A stretch of DNA of 64,000 bases from the NCBI GenBank assembly GCA_024516155.1, contig JAJJXM010000007.1:930001-994000 (forward strand). Reading direction: 5' to 3'. This document shows positions 50,183 to 60,230 of this stretch, piece by piece (the first letter of the stretch is position 1; every line of letters starts with the position of its first letter). The position numbers were made by a program, and so were the translations under genes. Below the pieces are notes generated by a model. That model made no database searches. It worked only from the letters and a program-made list of their open reading frames with translations, and had not been told where the DNA came from. Origin of the DNA: Pyronema omphalodes. Its lineage: Eukaryota; Ascomycota; Pezizomycetes; Pezizales; Pyronemataceae.

Positions 50183-53044
50183 CGCGGTTGGAAGTTGAAC
50201 AGCGATGGAGAGATAAAGCTGGGAAATCCAACAGCTGGGTAATGCAATAGGTTTTCGTAGGGGTTATGATGACTGGGCCCTTTGAATCTGGGTGACTGGT
50301 TGCCTTATCGTTGGCTGAATGTCATCAATCACCCGATCAGAACCGGATGTTTCAGATTCTTCTCCAATTTGGTGGGAGGCCTGGACAACACAACACAGAA
50401 ATACGATATGACCTATGCACAGGAGCGAAGTGTTAATGTTGCGCTGAATTGTGGGATGCTTCAGCCACAAGTAACATGTTCCAGAATGAATCAGGCTACT
50501 TTGCACGGGATGTAATTTTACTGCACCAATCAAAAAAGAAACAGCTGATATGCACAAAATATAAAGATCAAAATATGTAACTGCGTGTTAGTGCGACAAA
50601 CATGTAGTGACACGGTGATCACAACCCGGTGAAGTCATCACATCACAGATGACAACCCTCTAATAGACACAATCGACTTAATGCGTCGCGTCAATTGCCC
50701 GGATAATACATCAGTGGTAAGAATGCCTCCAATCCAATGTAAGAAGTAGACATGTAGGCCCCCATTTGTTGCTGCGAAGTCAGCAGGAAAAGTGCGGTGC
50801 AATTGAAATTAGACGTGGGTAAGGGCTCTAATATCGACCGACACCAACACTCATAGGAAGCTTATGTTTGCGGCGATAGAACCGGGTTGATAGGGAGTAA
50901 TCAAGCTCAGCCGCACACACAGGTGCCTTCGTTTTCGCTTCGTAGCCAACCAGAAGTCTTGGTTAGCCCGGATAGTATTATTCCCTGCAGTGGATCATAC
51001 CCAGCATGGTGTTACCACCGGTGCATCTGCATGCGTGCAAATCACTCTGCCTTGCCGATCTGGCCAAAGGATGTGAGTGCACGCATTTGAAGATGACGGC
51101 GGATATGAACGATATGTTGAAAGGGGTTAGTCAGTCATCCTTTCAAGAGAAAGAGTAGCCGTTCTTTTCACTTGAGGATAACTAACTCAAAATTGATTTT
51201 GCCAATAGCGATATCTGTTTGTCGTTGCCGATCACGATGTCGGTAAAGCTCGGAAGAAGGTCAAGGGATGTGCTATTTTAGGCTGGTGGCACCGAACGAC
51301 TGTTGTCAGATTCAGGAAGCAATTGGCTACAGCCACCGGGAAAGATACATGAGAATGCACTCGGGGGACAACTTAAGTACGGCGCACCCCGTAGAAATCT
51401 GACATAGGAATCGGGTAATTTCAACTACAGAGGTTTCCTGAGAAAAAGTAATAGTTTCTGAGCCTTGGGAAGCCGATTTCAACTATCATCATTGAAGGAT
51501 ATGTGGTGCTTCATGGACGGCAGTTTCTCGGCATTTGCAGCGGTATCGGGGGACAAAGTTCGGGTACAGTGATACAATAGAGAGCCGGACTTACCATTGT
51601 ATCCGAGTGTACTTGTATGGACATTGGTCAATTGGCATGCATATATATGTAGCTCGTTATTTAAGAAATGAAACGAACTTTAAAATTTGGAATTGCCATT
51701 TGGATTAAGTGTCAGCACCGGGCCACCCGAGCGTACGCAGGGTGAGGTGCTCCCTCTAGGGATTTGAACGATGAGAAAACTGAATGGTCGTCATTATAAG
51801 CAAGTCGTCAAATTCGGAGGACGACTGTTGTATGGCCTGGTTGAGGGTGTACATGGGATTTGTCAAGTGGCTTGGCGCACAAGCTATCACCGTTCGCGAC
51901 ATGAGTAATCATGAGACATCAACATCCTTCACCGCATTATTTCTCAGCGACACAGCCCTTCTACATCGTATTTTCGCATTATGATTTTTTGGCCACGTAC
52001 CCTTTCGTAGATATGACGGATTTTCTGTAGCTACAGAGTAATTCATGGGTCGCATTGAACATCGTCTCGTCTATGAGTGCAACGGATCCTATAAGGGATA
52101 GACAACATTTAGTATGTATTTCCGATTGAGAACAGATATAGCTGGTGGCAATATCTTCCCAAAGAAGGGAAAACCTCTGTAAAATCAATTTCAAGTCGTT
52201 TGTTAAGCTTCAGTTTCGTCCGTCGCCAAGACCCGTCCCATGCAGGTCTGAAGGAGCCGCGCCCACTATTGATAAAGACCGATGAAAGGCAATCATAACG
52301 ATGGAAATCGTGAACAGAGTGTCAGTAGACTCTCGGATATAATTGCTCTGCAAAACTGGATTTGCCGGAACTATAGAAGTATACGTAAATGATGATTAAG
52401 GCAACTTATTGAATTTTTCTTATCAATGACCGCTGGCGACGCGACATGGAGCGCGTAAAACTTGTTCTAAAAGCTGCGGTTAACGAGTAAGTTGCACTTG
52501 AGTTTTCACCGCGCTCCATAATTAGAGTAGGCGCACCACTGGCTAGCGATTAACGTTAATCATTCGGAGAAACTAAACGTGACGAAAATTTTTATGAAGC
52601 TGTTTCGAGCGCGCTTTATAGTATTGCCGCCATTGTGCGACTTGACTCGGAGGACGAACAGAGGCAACCAACCAATCGTGTGACGAGCGCAATCACGTCT
52701 GTGCGTGTGATATTTCATGATTGGTGAATTTACATAGGCGGCAGTTAAAATAGACTACAATTGCTACATGAACTATACTTCAGCTTTAACACAGTGTTTG
52801 GTTACATATGATAACATTTATTGTAGGTGATGTGGGTTTAGTCGGAATCATCAAGGTTCGGTATAAACCGAGCATTGCCTTTTCCGCTGCCGACGGTCAC
52901 GGGACGGCGGGCATCTCGCTCTTTACGATTGAGTGTCTCGGGCCCGCCACTCTGTCCGAGTTTGAGAAGCGCATATGTTGTTACCCTGCCATCGCAATTT
53001 TCCTTGACGTAACTGAACGTCATCTCATTGCGTTGGGGTAACTA

Positions 53045-53084
53045 ACGCGTGGATGACGTACGTTACCGCCACGCGTCGACGCGT
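53045..53084. promoter_or_regulatory. Cluster of three ACGCGT (MCB-like) sites
   Basis: ACGCGT at 53045-53050, 53071-53076 and 53079-53084; the last two form a perfect 14-bp palindrome. ACGCGT is the core bound by the fungal MBF (Mbp1/Swi6) G1/S factor. It lies about 630 bp before the Cys-rich protein start; a regulatory role is inferred. Confidence 0.35.
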
Positions 53085-53408
53085 TAAGTTGTCGGTCGAA
53101 AGCGCGTATCGGACGCGACGTGAGTTGCTAAGGGTTTCCCAGGAAAGACACACTAAAGAAGCAGCGCTACATATCGTTTACTGCAGTAGCCAGGGCAGAC
53201 AGGTCGCGCTCGCGCTGTCAAAATAGTAATTACGGCAACCGAGAGATCCCAAGCGTTCCGTTCTCTGACGTAGTGCAAAACTAGACACTCTTCACCGCCA
53301 TTCGGATGTCGGATTCTCAAAAACTTCAACGAAAATACAGAGTCTCTAGCAGGTCTTCAGCAAACCTGTAACAGAAAAATTTTACCACACCATGAGAGAA
53401 CAATTCCT

Positions 53409-53415
53409 TATATAA
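53409..53415 (+). promoter_or_regulatory. TATA-like box of the Cys-rich protein gene
   Basis: TATATAA about 300 bp before the start codon, in sparse surroundings. It would imply a leader of about 270 nt rich in pyrimidines. Suited to a strongly expressed gene, as the codon bias also suggests. Confidence 0.45.
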
Positions 53416-53713
53416 GATGTGATCTTTGACCGTAATTTGATCCAGCACCAAACACCGCATTCACAGCAGTTCGATTAAAGCATTCGCATAATCAGCAATC
53501 TTCAATTTCAATAATATCTCCCCCGATAACTAAATCTGTACGATTCCGCTTCCAATACATCCATCAGTTCATTCAGCATTTCCTTCAATCCATCCATCAT
53601 TTCCTTCGGGATTGATTCCTTCACATTTCCTTCAATACAACACTCCATTCATCTATCCTTCTGTGCGATTTTCGGAAACAGATTGGCTAACAATTTCACA
53701 GTAATCCATCAAA

Positions 53714-55114
53714 ATGCAAATGCAGATCTGCCACTCCCTCATCATGGCCGTCGTTGCCCTCGGCGGACTTTCTCAGGTTCGGGCCGCTCCCATGCCCGCT
53801 CCTGGAGTCCCTTGCCCCTGCCCGGCTCCTTGCGACCCCTGCTTCGATGCAGTCGCCCCTCTCGCCCGCTGTGGATGTGTTACTCCTTGCAACTGTGGAG
53901 CCCGTCCCGCCGCTGTCAACATTGTTAACGGAGGATGTGGATGCCGTGGACCTTGCGGATGCGGACCCGCTCCCGCCGCTGTCAACATCGCCAACCTTGG
54001 ACGCAACTGCTGCTGCCCTGGACCTTGCAACTGCGGACCCGCCGAGAAGGCTCTTGGCCTCGCTGCTGAGGTCTTGAACCCTTGCAACCCTTGTGGATGC
54101 CCTGCTCCCTGCGCTTGCCCCGCTCCCTGCGCTCCTGTTCCCTGCGCCCCCGCTCCCTGCGGTCCCATCGCCGTCAACGACACCCCCAACATCCACCAGG
54201 AGGTGAACCTCCCCTGTGACGTCCCCTGCGGATGCCCCACCCCTTGCAACGCTGGCGCTGCATTGGCTGTTAACCAGATCAACAACTGCGGTAACTGTGG
54301 CTGCCCCGCTCCTTGCGGATGCCCCGCTCCCTGCCCCGCTCCTTGCGACCCCTGCAACAAAGCCACCGTCGCCTGCTCTTCCGCCTCCGCCACCGCCGTC
54401 GCCTCCAACCCTAACTGCGCCTGTCCCGACCCTTGCGCCTGCCCCCCCTGTGGCTGCCCCGCTCCTTGTGACTGCGCCGTAGTCCAGCCCACCGACTGCT
54501 CTCCTTGTATTGAGGTCCCCATCGCCGCTCCCTGTGCCCCCTGCAACCCCCCCGTTGAGGCCTGCGCCGAGGCCGAGGCCACCATCACCAAGCGCTCCAA
54601 CTGCTTCTCCATCAACGCTCCCGACTGCGGATGCCGTACCCCCTGCGGATGTGGCCCCAACTTCCTCGGAGCCGACATCTCCGGATTCGCTCGCAACATC
54701 GCCAACGACGCTGCTGCCAACAACATTGCCGCTCCCGGTCCCTTCCCCTGTGACGCCCCCTGCAACCCCTGCCCCCCTTGCAACCCCTGCCCCCCTTGCA
54801 ACCCCTGCCCTCCCTGTGGTCCTATCGTCGCTCCCGTTCCTCAGTTCCAGGCTCCTTGCGACACCACCGTTGTAGAGCCCGCTATCAACCGTCTTAACCC
54901 CACTTTGGTCTCTGAGCACACCGACATCCAGCCTGTCAACATTGTTCAGCCTTTCCACGATGTTACCCAGCCCATTGTTGATGAGACTATCCAGCCCATC
55001 CACAGCGCCACTGTCAACGACCCTATTGTCCAGCAGCAGGTTGCTCCTTGCAAGGAGTGTGGTTGCAACCCTTGCGCTTGCTGCGGACCTTTCTCTCGTG
55101 GAGTTGTTGTTTAA
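53714..55114 (+). CDS. Cys/Pro-rich secreted repetitive protein
   Basis: A single exon of 466 residues. A signal peptide ends near residue 24 (GLSQVRA before APMPAPG). I count 71 Cys in the mature part, about one residue in six, mostly as CPAPC, CGC, CxPC and CNPCPPC units. Two weak longer repeats read PAAVNIVNGGCGCRGPCGCGP and a near copy. A Kex2-like Lys-Arg follows ATIT near the middle. The C-terminal quarter has a Cys-free Val/Gln/Pro stretch before a last Cys cluster. Codons are strongly biased to C-ending forms, unlike the neighbours, which suggests very high expression. No known family recognised; a disulphide-bonded wall, adhesive or metal-binding role is conjecture. Confidence 0.8.
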   Translation: MQMQICHSLIMAVVALGGLSQVRAAPMPAPGVPCPCPAPCDPCFDAVAPLARCGCVTPCNCGARPAAVNIVNGGCGCRGPCGCGPAPAAVNIANLGRNCCCPGPCNCGPAEKALGLAAEVLNPCNPCGCPAPCACPAPCAPVPCAPAPCGPIAVNDTPNIHQEVNLPCDVPCGCPTPCNAGAALAVNQINNCGNCGCPAPCGCPAPCPAPCDPCNKATVACSSASATAVASNPNCACPDPCACPPCGCPAPCDCAVVQPTDCSPCIEVPIAAPCAPCNPPVEACAEAEATITKRSNCFSINAPDCGCRTPCGCGPNFLGADISGFARNIANDAAANNIAAPGPFPCDAPCNPCPPCNPCPPCNPCPPCGPIVAPVPQFQAPCDTTVVEPAINRLNPTLVSEHTDIQPVNIVQPFHDVTQPIVDETIQPIHSATVNDPIVQQQVAPCKECGCNPCACCGPFSRGVVV

Positions 55115-55776
55115 ATGATGCTGATGACGATGACAGTTATGAATTGAATACCCAATTGCATGTTTTGTTTTGTTTTTTTGCTTTTTGAAAATGGTGGATG
55201 ATAATGTTTAAACCCGATAATGTATACTTGTGTAATGTTTTTGTCTGGCTTTTTTTGCTTTTTTTGTCATCTTTCAAGTTGATAGGTTTGTGGAAATGTA
55301 ATAAAAAACTTTGCAGCTGGTCTGCAACCGAAAACTTATTGTCCAGAATTCACTACGTGATTGTGATATTTATCAATGTTTTATGTACTGGAATAATAAT
55401 TTTCAGAGAATTGTGCTTTCGCTGAAGTTTTCAGTTTTTAATGTCAACAAACTTCATAGGAAATAACACCATTTCTTACCAAAAAGTTACTCAGCACATG
55501 TTGATAACGTTGCATAGTTAGGGCTACGACCTAGTCGGATCTGTGCACCCCTGTCGATCCGTGCCTGACTTTCTTCACTAGCCCCCGTTACGATAACGCG
55601 ACAACGCGACGCACCACCGCAACAAGTTTACCCGTACAAACTCGCAACTCATACATACGCCTATTTTCATCACCCGTCAATACTCCAACCGAAAAAGAAC
55701 CCATGACGCATATAACCAACCACATGCCACAACATTTCACCTCCACAAGACCAACCGAAACATACTCTCCAAAACA
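55115..55776. other. Intergenic, convergent ends
   Basis: About 660 bp between the stops of the Cys-rich protein gene and the repeat-protein gene. T-rich sequence follows the first stop, as in a 3' UTR. Confidence 0.55.
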
Positions 55777-57894
55777 TCACCGACCTGGTTCATCCTCACA
55801 ACACTCACAGCGAGTCGGTATGCAGCATAGCCACTTACATATCCCATGAAGCACCCTTGTCCCAAAGCGTACACTTTTTTCACGCCTCACATTCCTCGCT
55901 TCCTCACCGAGGGGTGCGGCCGGCGCCACCTCCGGATCCTCTCCATACCCGGGACTATCCAAACTCATTGGCAGTGATTCATAATATGGTGCTTTTCGAT
56001 TAGCCCAACTATGCTTAGGATCAATGCTTGTCGTTGGATTCGAGGCGGGTAAGGTTGTTTCAGACGTCTCTTGCGGACCAGGCGGAGAGCCCATGTTGCT
56101 TTCTACAGGTTCTTGTGAGGGCAGGTAATCGGTGGCCGATGGTGGGTCCATTTCAGAGATGGATCCAGAGGACTGGGTACTTGTTGCTGAGTCTTGAGAC
56201 GCAGAGAGACTGGCAAGTTCGATATCATTTTCGTCGCGTAGTGGAAGAGAATGTGTCTCGATATTCTCACTACCAGGGGGTTGAAGATACAACCGCCTCT
56301 CGTTATGGGGGAATCCTTCCTCTGGAACATAGATTGTCGCCCCACTACTAGAACTTAACCGAGACTGGCTCTCTGCCGTATCAGGCTGTGGAGCAGGCTG
56401 TGGACCTAGTGGGTTTGTTTCAGAGATGGGTTCAGAGGACTGGATAACTGTTGCTGAGTCTTGAGACGCAGAGAGACTGGCAAGTTCGATATCATTTTCG
56501 TCGCCTAGTGGAAGAGAATGCGTTTCGATATTTTCACTACCAGGGGGTTGAAGATATAGCCGCCCCTCGTTGTTGGGGAATCCTTCTTCTGGAACATAAA
56601 TTGTCGCCCCGCTGCTAGAACTTGACCGTGACTGACTCCCTGTTGTATGAGGCTGTGGAATATGCGTTTGATTATCGTCCTCCAAGACCGCAATGGTGGT
56701 ATCGCTACTAGGACTTGTCACAGACCGATTCTCTGCCGTATCAGGCTGCGGAGCAGGCTGTAGAGCCGGTGAGTCCGTTTCAGATATGGGTCCAGAGCAC
56801 AGGATATCCGTTGCTAAGTCTTGAGACGCAGACAGATTGGCAAGTTCGATATCATTTTCGTCGCCTAGTGGAAGAGAATGCGTTTCGATATTTTCACTAC
56901 CAGGGGGTTGAAGATATAGCCGCCCCTCGTTGTTGGGGAATCCTTCTTCTGGAACAAAGATTGTCGCCCCGCTGCTAGAACTTGACCGTGACTGACTCCC
57001 TGTTGTATGAGGCTGTGGAATATGCGTTTGATTATCGTCCTCGAAGACCGCAATGGTGGTATCGCTACTAGGACTTGTCACAGACCGACTCTCTGCCGTA
57101 TCAGACTGCGGAGCAGGCTGTGGACCTGGTGGGTTCGTTTCAGAGATGGATTCAGAGGACCGTGTACCAGTTGCTGAGTCATTATCGTCCTCTAAGTCCT
57201 GGGGGGTGGTATCGCTACTAGGACTTGCCGCGGACTGACTCTCTGCCGTATCAGGCTGTGGAGCAGGTTGTGGGCCAGGAGGTGGGGTCGGGGGAGGAGA
57301 AACAGGTGGACGCGGCCACGGTGCTTCGATATCCGGGTTAGATGACCCATCCAGAGACGATAAAGCATTGTTGATCGGTACGTCATCCTCCGGTGTAGGA
57401 TTCACAGTATCTGACTGTACAGAACCGTTCGCAGCCTCACTTTGTTCTGATGCAGCTTTATTATCCTCGGCCAACGAAACATTGGTATCTGCGTATGACA
57501 GGTTGCTTTCGGTATAGGTATTGCTATTTTGGAGGTATTCTGTTGCTATAGCCTCGCCATCTACGAAAACGTTTGTGAGTGATTCTGGCCCAATATTGCC
57601 AAGCCATCGCTGAACCTGTCTCTGTACGTCGGTTGTCAAAGGGAAGCTGGGCTGGGAATCTTCGTTGTCATTGACAGTTACTGTAGCCGAGGGACAAGAA
57701 CGTCCGTCATCTTGAACACTCTCGGTGTCGAAGTATGTAGTTTCTGCAGATGATGCGCAATCCGTATCTTCATGGTCGTGGAGAACATTCGTTACCTCCG
57801 ATTCATCTGTTTCGTCGTTGACAGATAGTGGCTGGTAAGATGGGTGTCGCATGGTAACGGGGGTTTCCGTAGGCTGTGAACTACTTGGACACAT
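55777..57894 (-). CDS. Repetitive acidic protein with C-terminal Cys cluster
   Basis: A single-exon frame of 705 residues from ATG 57894; an ATG 14 codons later is an alternative. It is Ser/Glu/Asp/Pro-rich and likely disordered. The middle has a 120-residue unit (360 bp) present twice almost identically and a third time shortened by 31 residues, with blocks GATIYVPEEGFPNNEGRLYL, QPPGSENIETHSLPL and NDIELASLSASQD. PQPAPQPDTAES linkers recur. The C-terminus turns basic (RREKSVRFGTRVLHG) and ends in CKWLCCIPTRCECCEDE, a Cys/Trp cluster that could be lipid-modified or bind metal. No domain recognised. Confidence 0.68.
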   Translation of the reverse strand: MCPSSSQPTETPVTMRHPSYQPLSVNDETDESEVTNVLHDHEDTDCASSAETTYFDTESVQDDGRSCPSATVTVNDNEDSQPSFPLTTDVQRQVQRWLGNIGPESLTNVFVDGEAIATEYLQNSNTYTESNLSYADTNVSLAEDNKAASEQSEAANGSVQSDTVNPTPEDDVPINNALSSLDGSSNPDIEAPWPRPPVSPPPTPPPGPQPAPQPDTAESQSAASPSSDTTPQDLEDDNDSATGTRSSESISETNPPGPQPAPQSDTAESRSVTSPSSDTTIAVFEDDNQTHIPQPHTTGSQSRSSSSSGATIFVPEEGFPNNEGRLYLQPPGSENIETHSLPLGDENDIELANLSASQDLATDILCSGPISETDSPALQPAPQPDTAENRSVTSPSSDTTIAVLEDDNQTHIPQPHTTGSQSRSSSSSGATIYVPEEGFPNNEGRLYLQPPGSENIETHSLPLGDENDIELASLSASQDSATVIQSSEPISETNPLGPQPAPQPDTAESQSRLSSSSGATIYVPEEGFPHNERRLYLQPPGSENIETHSLPLRDENDIELASLSASQDSATSTQSSGSISEMDPPSATDYLPSQEPVESNMGSPPGPQETSETTLPASNPTTSIDPKHSWANRKAPYYESLPMSLDSPGYGEDPEVAPAAPLGEEARNVRREKSVRFGTRVLHGICKWLCCIPTRCECCEDEPGR
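56190..57150. repeat. Intragenic tandem repeat, 360-bp unit
   Basis: Anchors of the unit fall at 56269, 56536 and 56896, so spacing is 267 and 360 bp, both multiples of three. The two rightmost copies differ by only a few bases over 200 bp, a sign of recent duplication or ongoing homogenisation. Confidence 0.88.
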
Positions 57895-58910
57895 ATTTTC
57901 AAGCCAGAATGATATCAAAAAATGTTAATCTGTGACAAAACCAAAAATATGTGTTGTATTAAAGATAACAGAATAGTTGAGGTTGGAAGAGCATTGGTAT
58001 TGTTGAGAGTATTGAAGATTGGATAGTGTAGGAGGTTGAGGAATGTGAGATGTAACCATTCTTTGTTCCAAGGATATTGCACGTGGAAACAAGTGGAGAT
58101 GGATATATATGTCTCAGCTGAGGTTTTGAGTTGTAGGCGTGCATCATTCATCGTATATTAAGAAGTAGGAATAGCCCAAAACCGAAGATCCTGACGAACG
58201 AGTACTTTTTGATAGTATAGTGTATTACCGCAAAGGGTACGCAAATCAAACGCAGAAATGACTTCAATGACTTCAATGACTTACAAAGCTAAATTATATC
58301 ATCCTACCTGATCCTTCCTATTAGATATTGAAAGACGATTTTCCACTTCCATCATCGGTATCTAGAAATTCGGTTGGAACGGTGATACTTTGTAACACTT
58401 GAGCTTCAGCGTATCTTAATATATACTAAAGATGCCCCGTAGGACAATCTGCTCAGTGGTTTGCATACGTACGATCCAACATCTAATGCTTGTCCTCAAA
58501 AGTAGTTGTCAGGATGATATTGTAAGGGAAAAACGGAGTCTACTAAAGGGCTCGCAAAGCTCGGGAAATTATGGAGCGGCTATATCTTCACATTTACTCG
58601 AAAGCACACATAGTATGTAGAACATTGAGTAGAAGCACTATCGGGGTTGCATAATTCAGGCGTGTGGCTGTTGATCGATAAGATGAAGCATGTTAAAGAA
58701 AAGTAGGGAATGCATTCATGGAACCATGAAGAAGCAAATAGAATTCCATAACAGTAATTATGATTTAAAACCATTTTATATAGGGAAGTTCGCATAGAAC
58801 GTTTTCTGGTACTAGCATAAAGTGTCTTGCACAAAGACAATCACCACAACCAATTAATTACTTCGACATCGCATCATGGCGCTATACAGTTCGGTCTTAC
58901 ACTTAAACAT
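57895..58910. other. Intergenic
   Basis: About 1 kb with no supported gene; includes the promoter of the repeat-protein gene. Confidence 0.55.
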
Positions 58911-60230
58911 TTATAAATTCTGCAAATGATCTGCCACTCGAGCCGCTCCTTCGTCTTCTTCATCTTCTACATCCTGAACTTTCCACAGCCCAAGCTTTTC
59001 ACCAAGTCGATATCCCCAGTCATGGTTACGATGTTTGTTAACGGATGAAGGATGCCCACATATCGCCCTCAACTTATCCTCCCAAGGTGTATGTCTCCAC
59101 CACTCATCAAATTTATTATCGGGCTTCAAGACCAAAGGTCTTTGCAAGGGACGAGGTTCAAGCCTTGTATTCCTGGGAGTCTTGTACAATGCCGACATTA
59201 AAAACGGATCCCTGATCATGTCGCGGTGATGAGCAAGCATTTCGTTCTGTGATAGCACGAGCAAGATCTTCAGAGCTTGTAACGCATCCTTCCGGTCTCC
59301 AGCTGCGTTCACTTTCAGCAAACTGTATACCTTCGAGCGACGCTGCTTGTCCGCGTTGCAAATGACTAATCGTTCTCCGTTGCAATAAACTGTCGGAGCT
59401 CCCTCATCCCAGGCGCTGTTCAGAGTGGCTTGCTCCGCGTAATGATCGTCCAGTGTTTTCCAGTCTAGGTGAAACCAGTAATGTAAAAATGGTTTCGAGG
59501 AGTGGTCCTTTCCTTCCGGGCACTTATAAGTATATTTCCACATCTCATGTGGTCCTTCCAAATAATATCTTGCCTCTGGTCTGCCAGCATCTTTCTGTTG
59601 TGGAGGTTAGTAAAATATTGTTTATCACGAGGCGTACAGAAAGCATACCATGATTGCGCGAAAGAGATCAAAGAAACGAGTATTCCGTTTTTTCTGGTAC
59701 GCCACTTTCTTACTTGATTTTGTTCCGTGCAAAGCCTGTTTGAATTTACTGTCATATCTGAGTTCGTGATTCACCTGGAGTTGTAGTTCGCGATCGGTCA
59801 TATACAACAGGCGAATTTTGTCCGGGTCCAAGAAGGGATCTTGATACTCCCATTTTGCATTGTCTGGCGTAGAGCCTTGTGAGTCGACTTCCTATGCTTG
59901 CGTCTCCGTACCAAGTTTATGGGCGGGATGCTTCTCATGAGGCTCTGAGCCAGCCAATTCTTCTCTTGCCGTTAGAGGCGGTTGAGCTTCCGATTTCTGG
60001 ACATCTCCGGGGGCTTCCGATCGTGGATGGGTATTTCTGTAGATACATTCTTCATATTCACTAACCAAATCTGAATAAGTGCTGGAGGGAGATGAAGGTG
60101 GGGGATGTTCTGGGTGACTCCCTGCCGATCTTGTTCTATTTGTAGCCAACCCCCGGAGGGAGGAGAGACGTCGGGCAAGACGCTTACGAATACCAGGCGC
60201 CCGTGGCGGTATGTCCGATGGATCTTCCAT
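58911..60230 (-). CDS. Orphan protein gene; in-frame TAG or 36-nt intron
   Basis: Exon 60230..59649, intron 59648..59595 and exon 59594..58911 are in phase. The first exon has one in-frame TAG near 59892. Removing a GT..AG interval at 59911..59876 (36 nt) also removes the stop and keeps frame, giving about 410 residues. The N-terminus is basic and Ser/Pro-rich (RKRLARRLSSLRGL, HPPPSSPSSTYSDL). The C-terminal half looks globular with Trp-rich blocks (HEMWKYTYKCPEG, HYWFHLDWKTLDDHY, FDEWWRHTPWEDKLR) and an acidic end. No family recognised. Whether the gene is intact depends on that short interval. Confidence 0.55.

Larger units (their letters stand above)
50183..53713. other. Long intergenic region
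   Basis: About 3.5 kb without a supported gene. The right part is promoter and leader of the Cys-rich protein gene: a triple ACGCGT cluster, a TATA-like box and a pyrimidine-rich leader with CCATC/TTCCTTC words at about 53560-53660. Confidence 0.55.

Noticed and set aside
53696..55003. Long minus-strand open frames (435 and 342 residues) opposite the Cys-rich gene
   Set aside because: They mirror the biased GC-rich codons of the plus-strand gene: Gly/Val/Ala/Ser or Gln/Gly/Ala repeats without signal, start context or domain.
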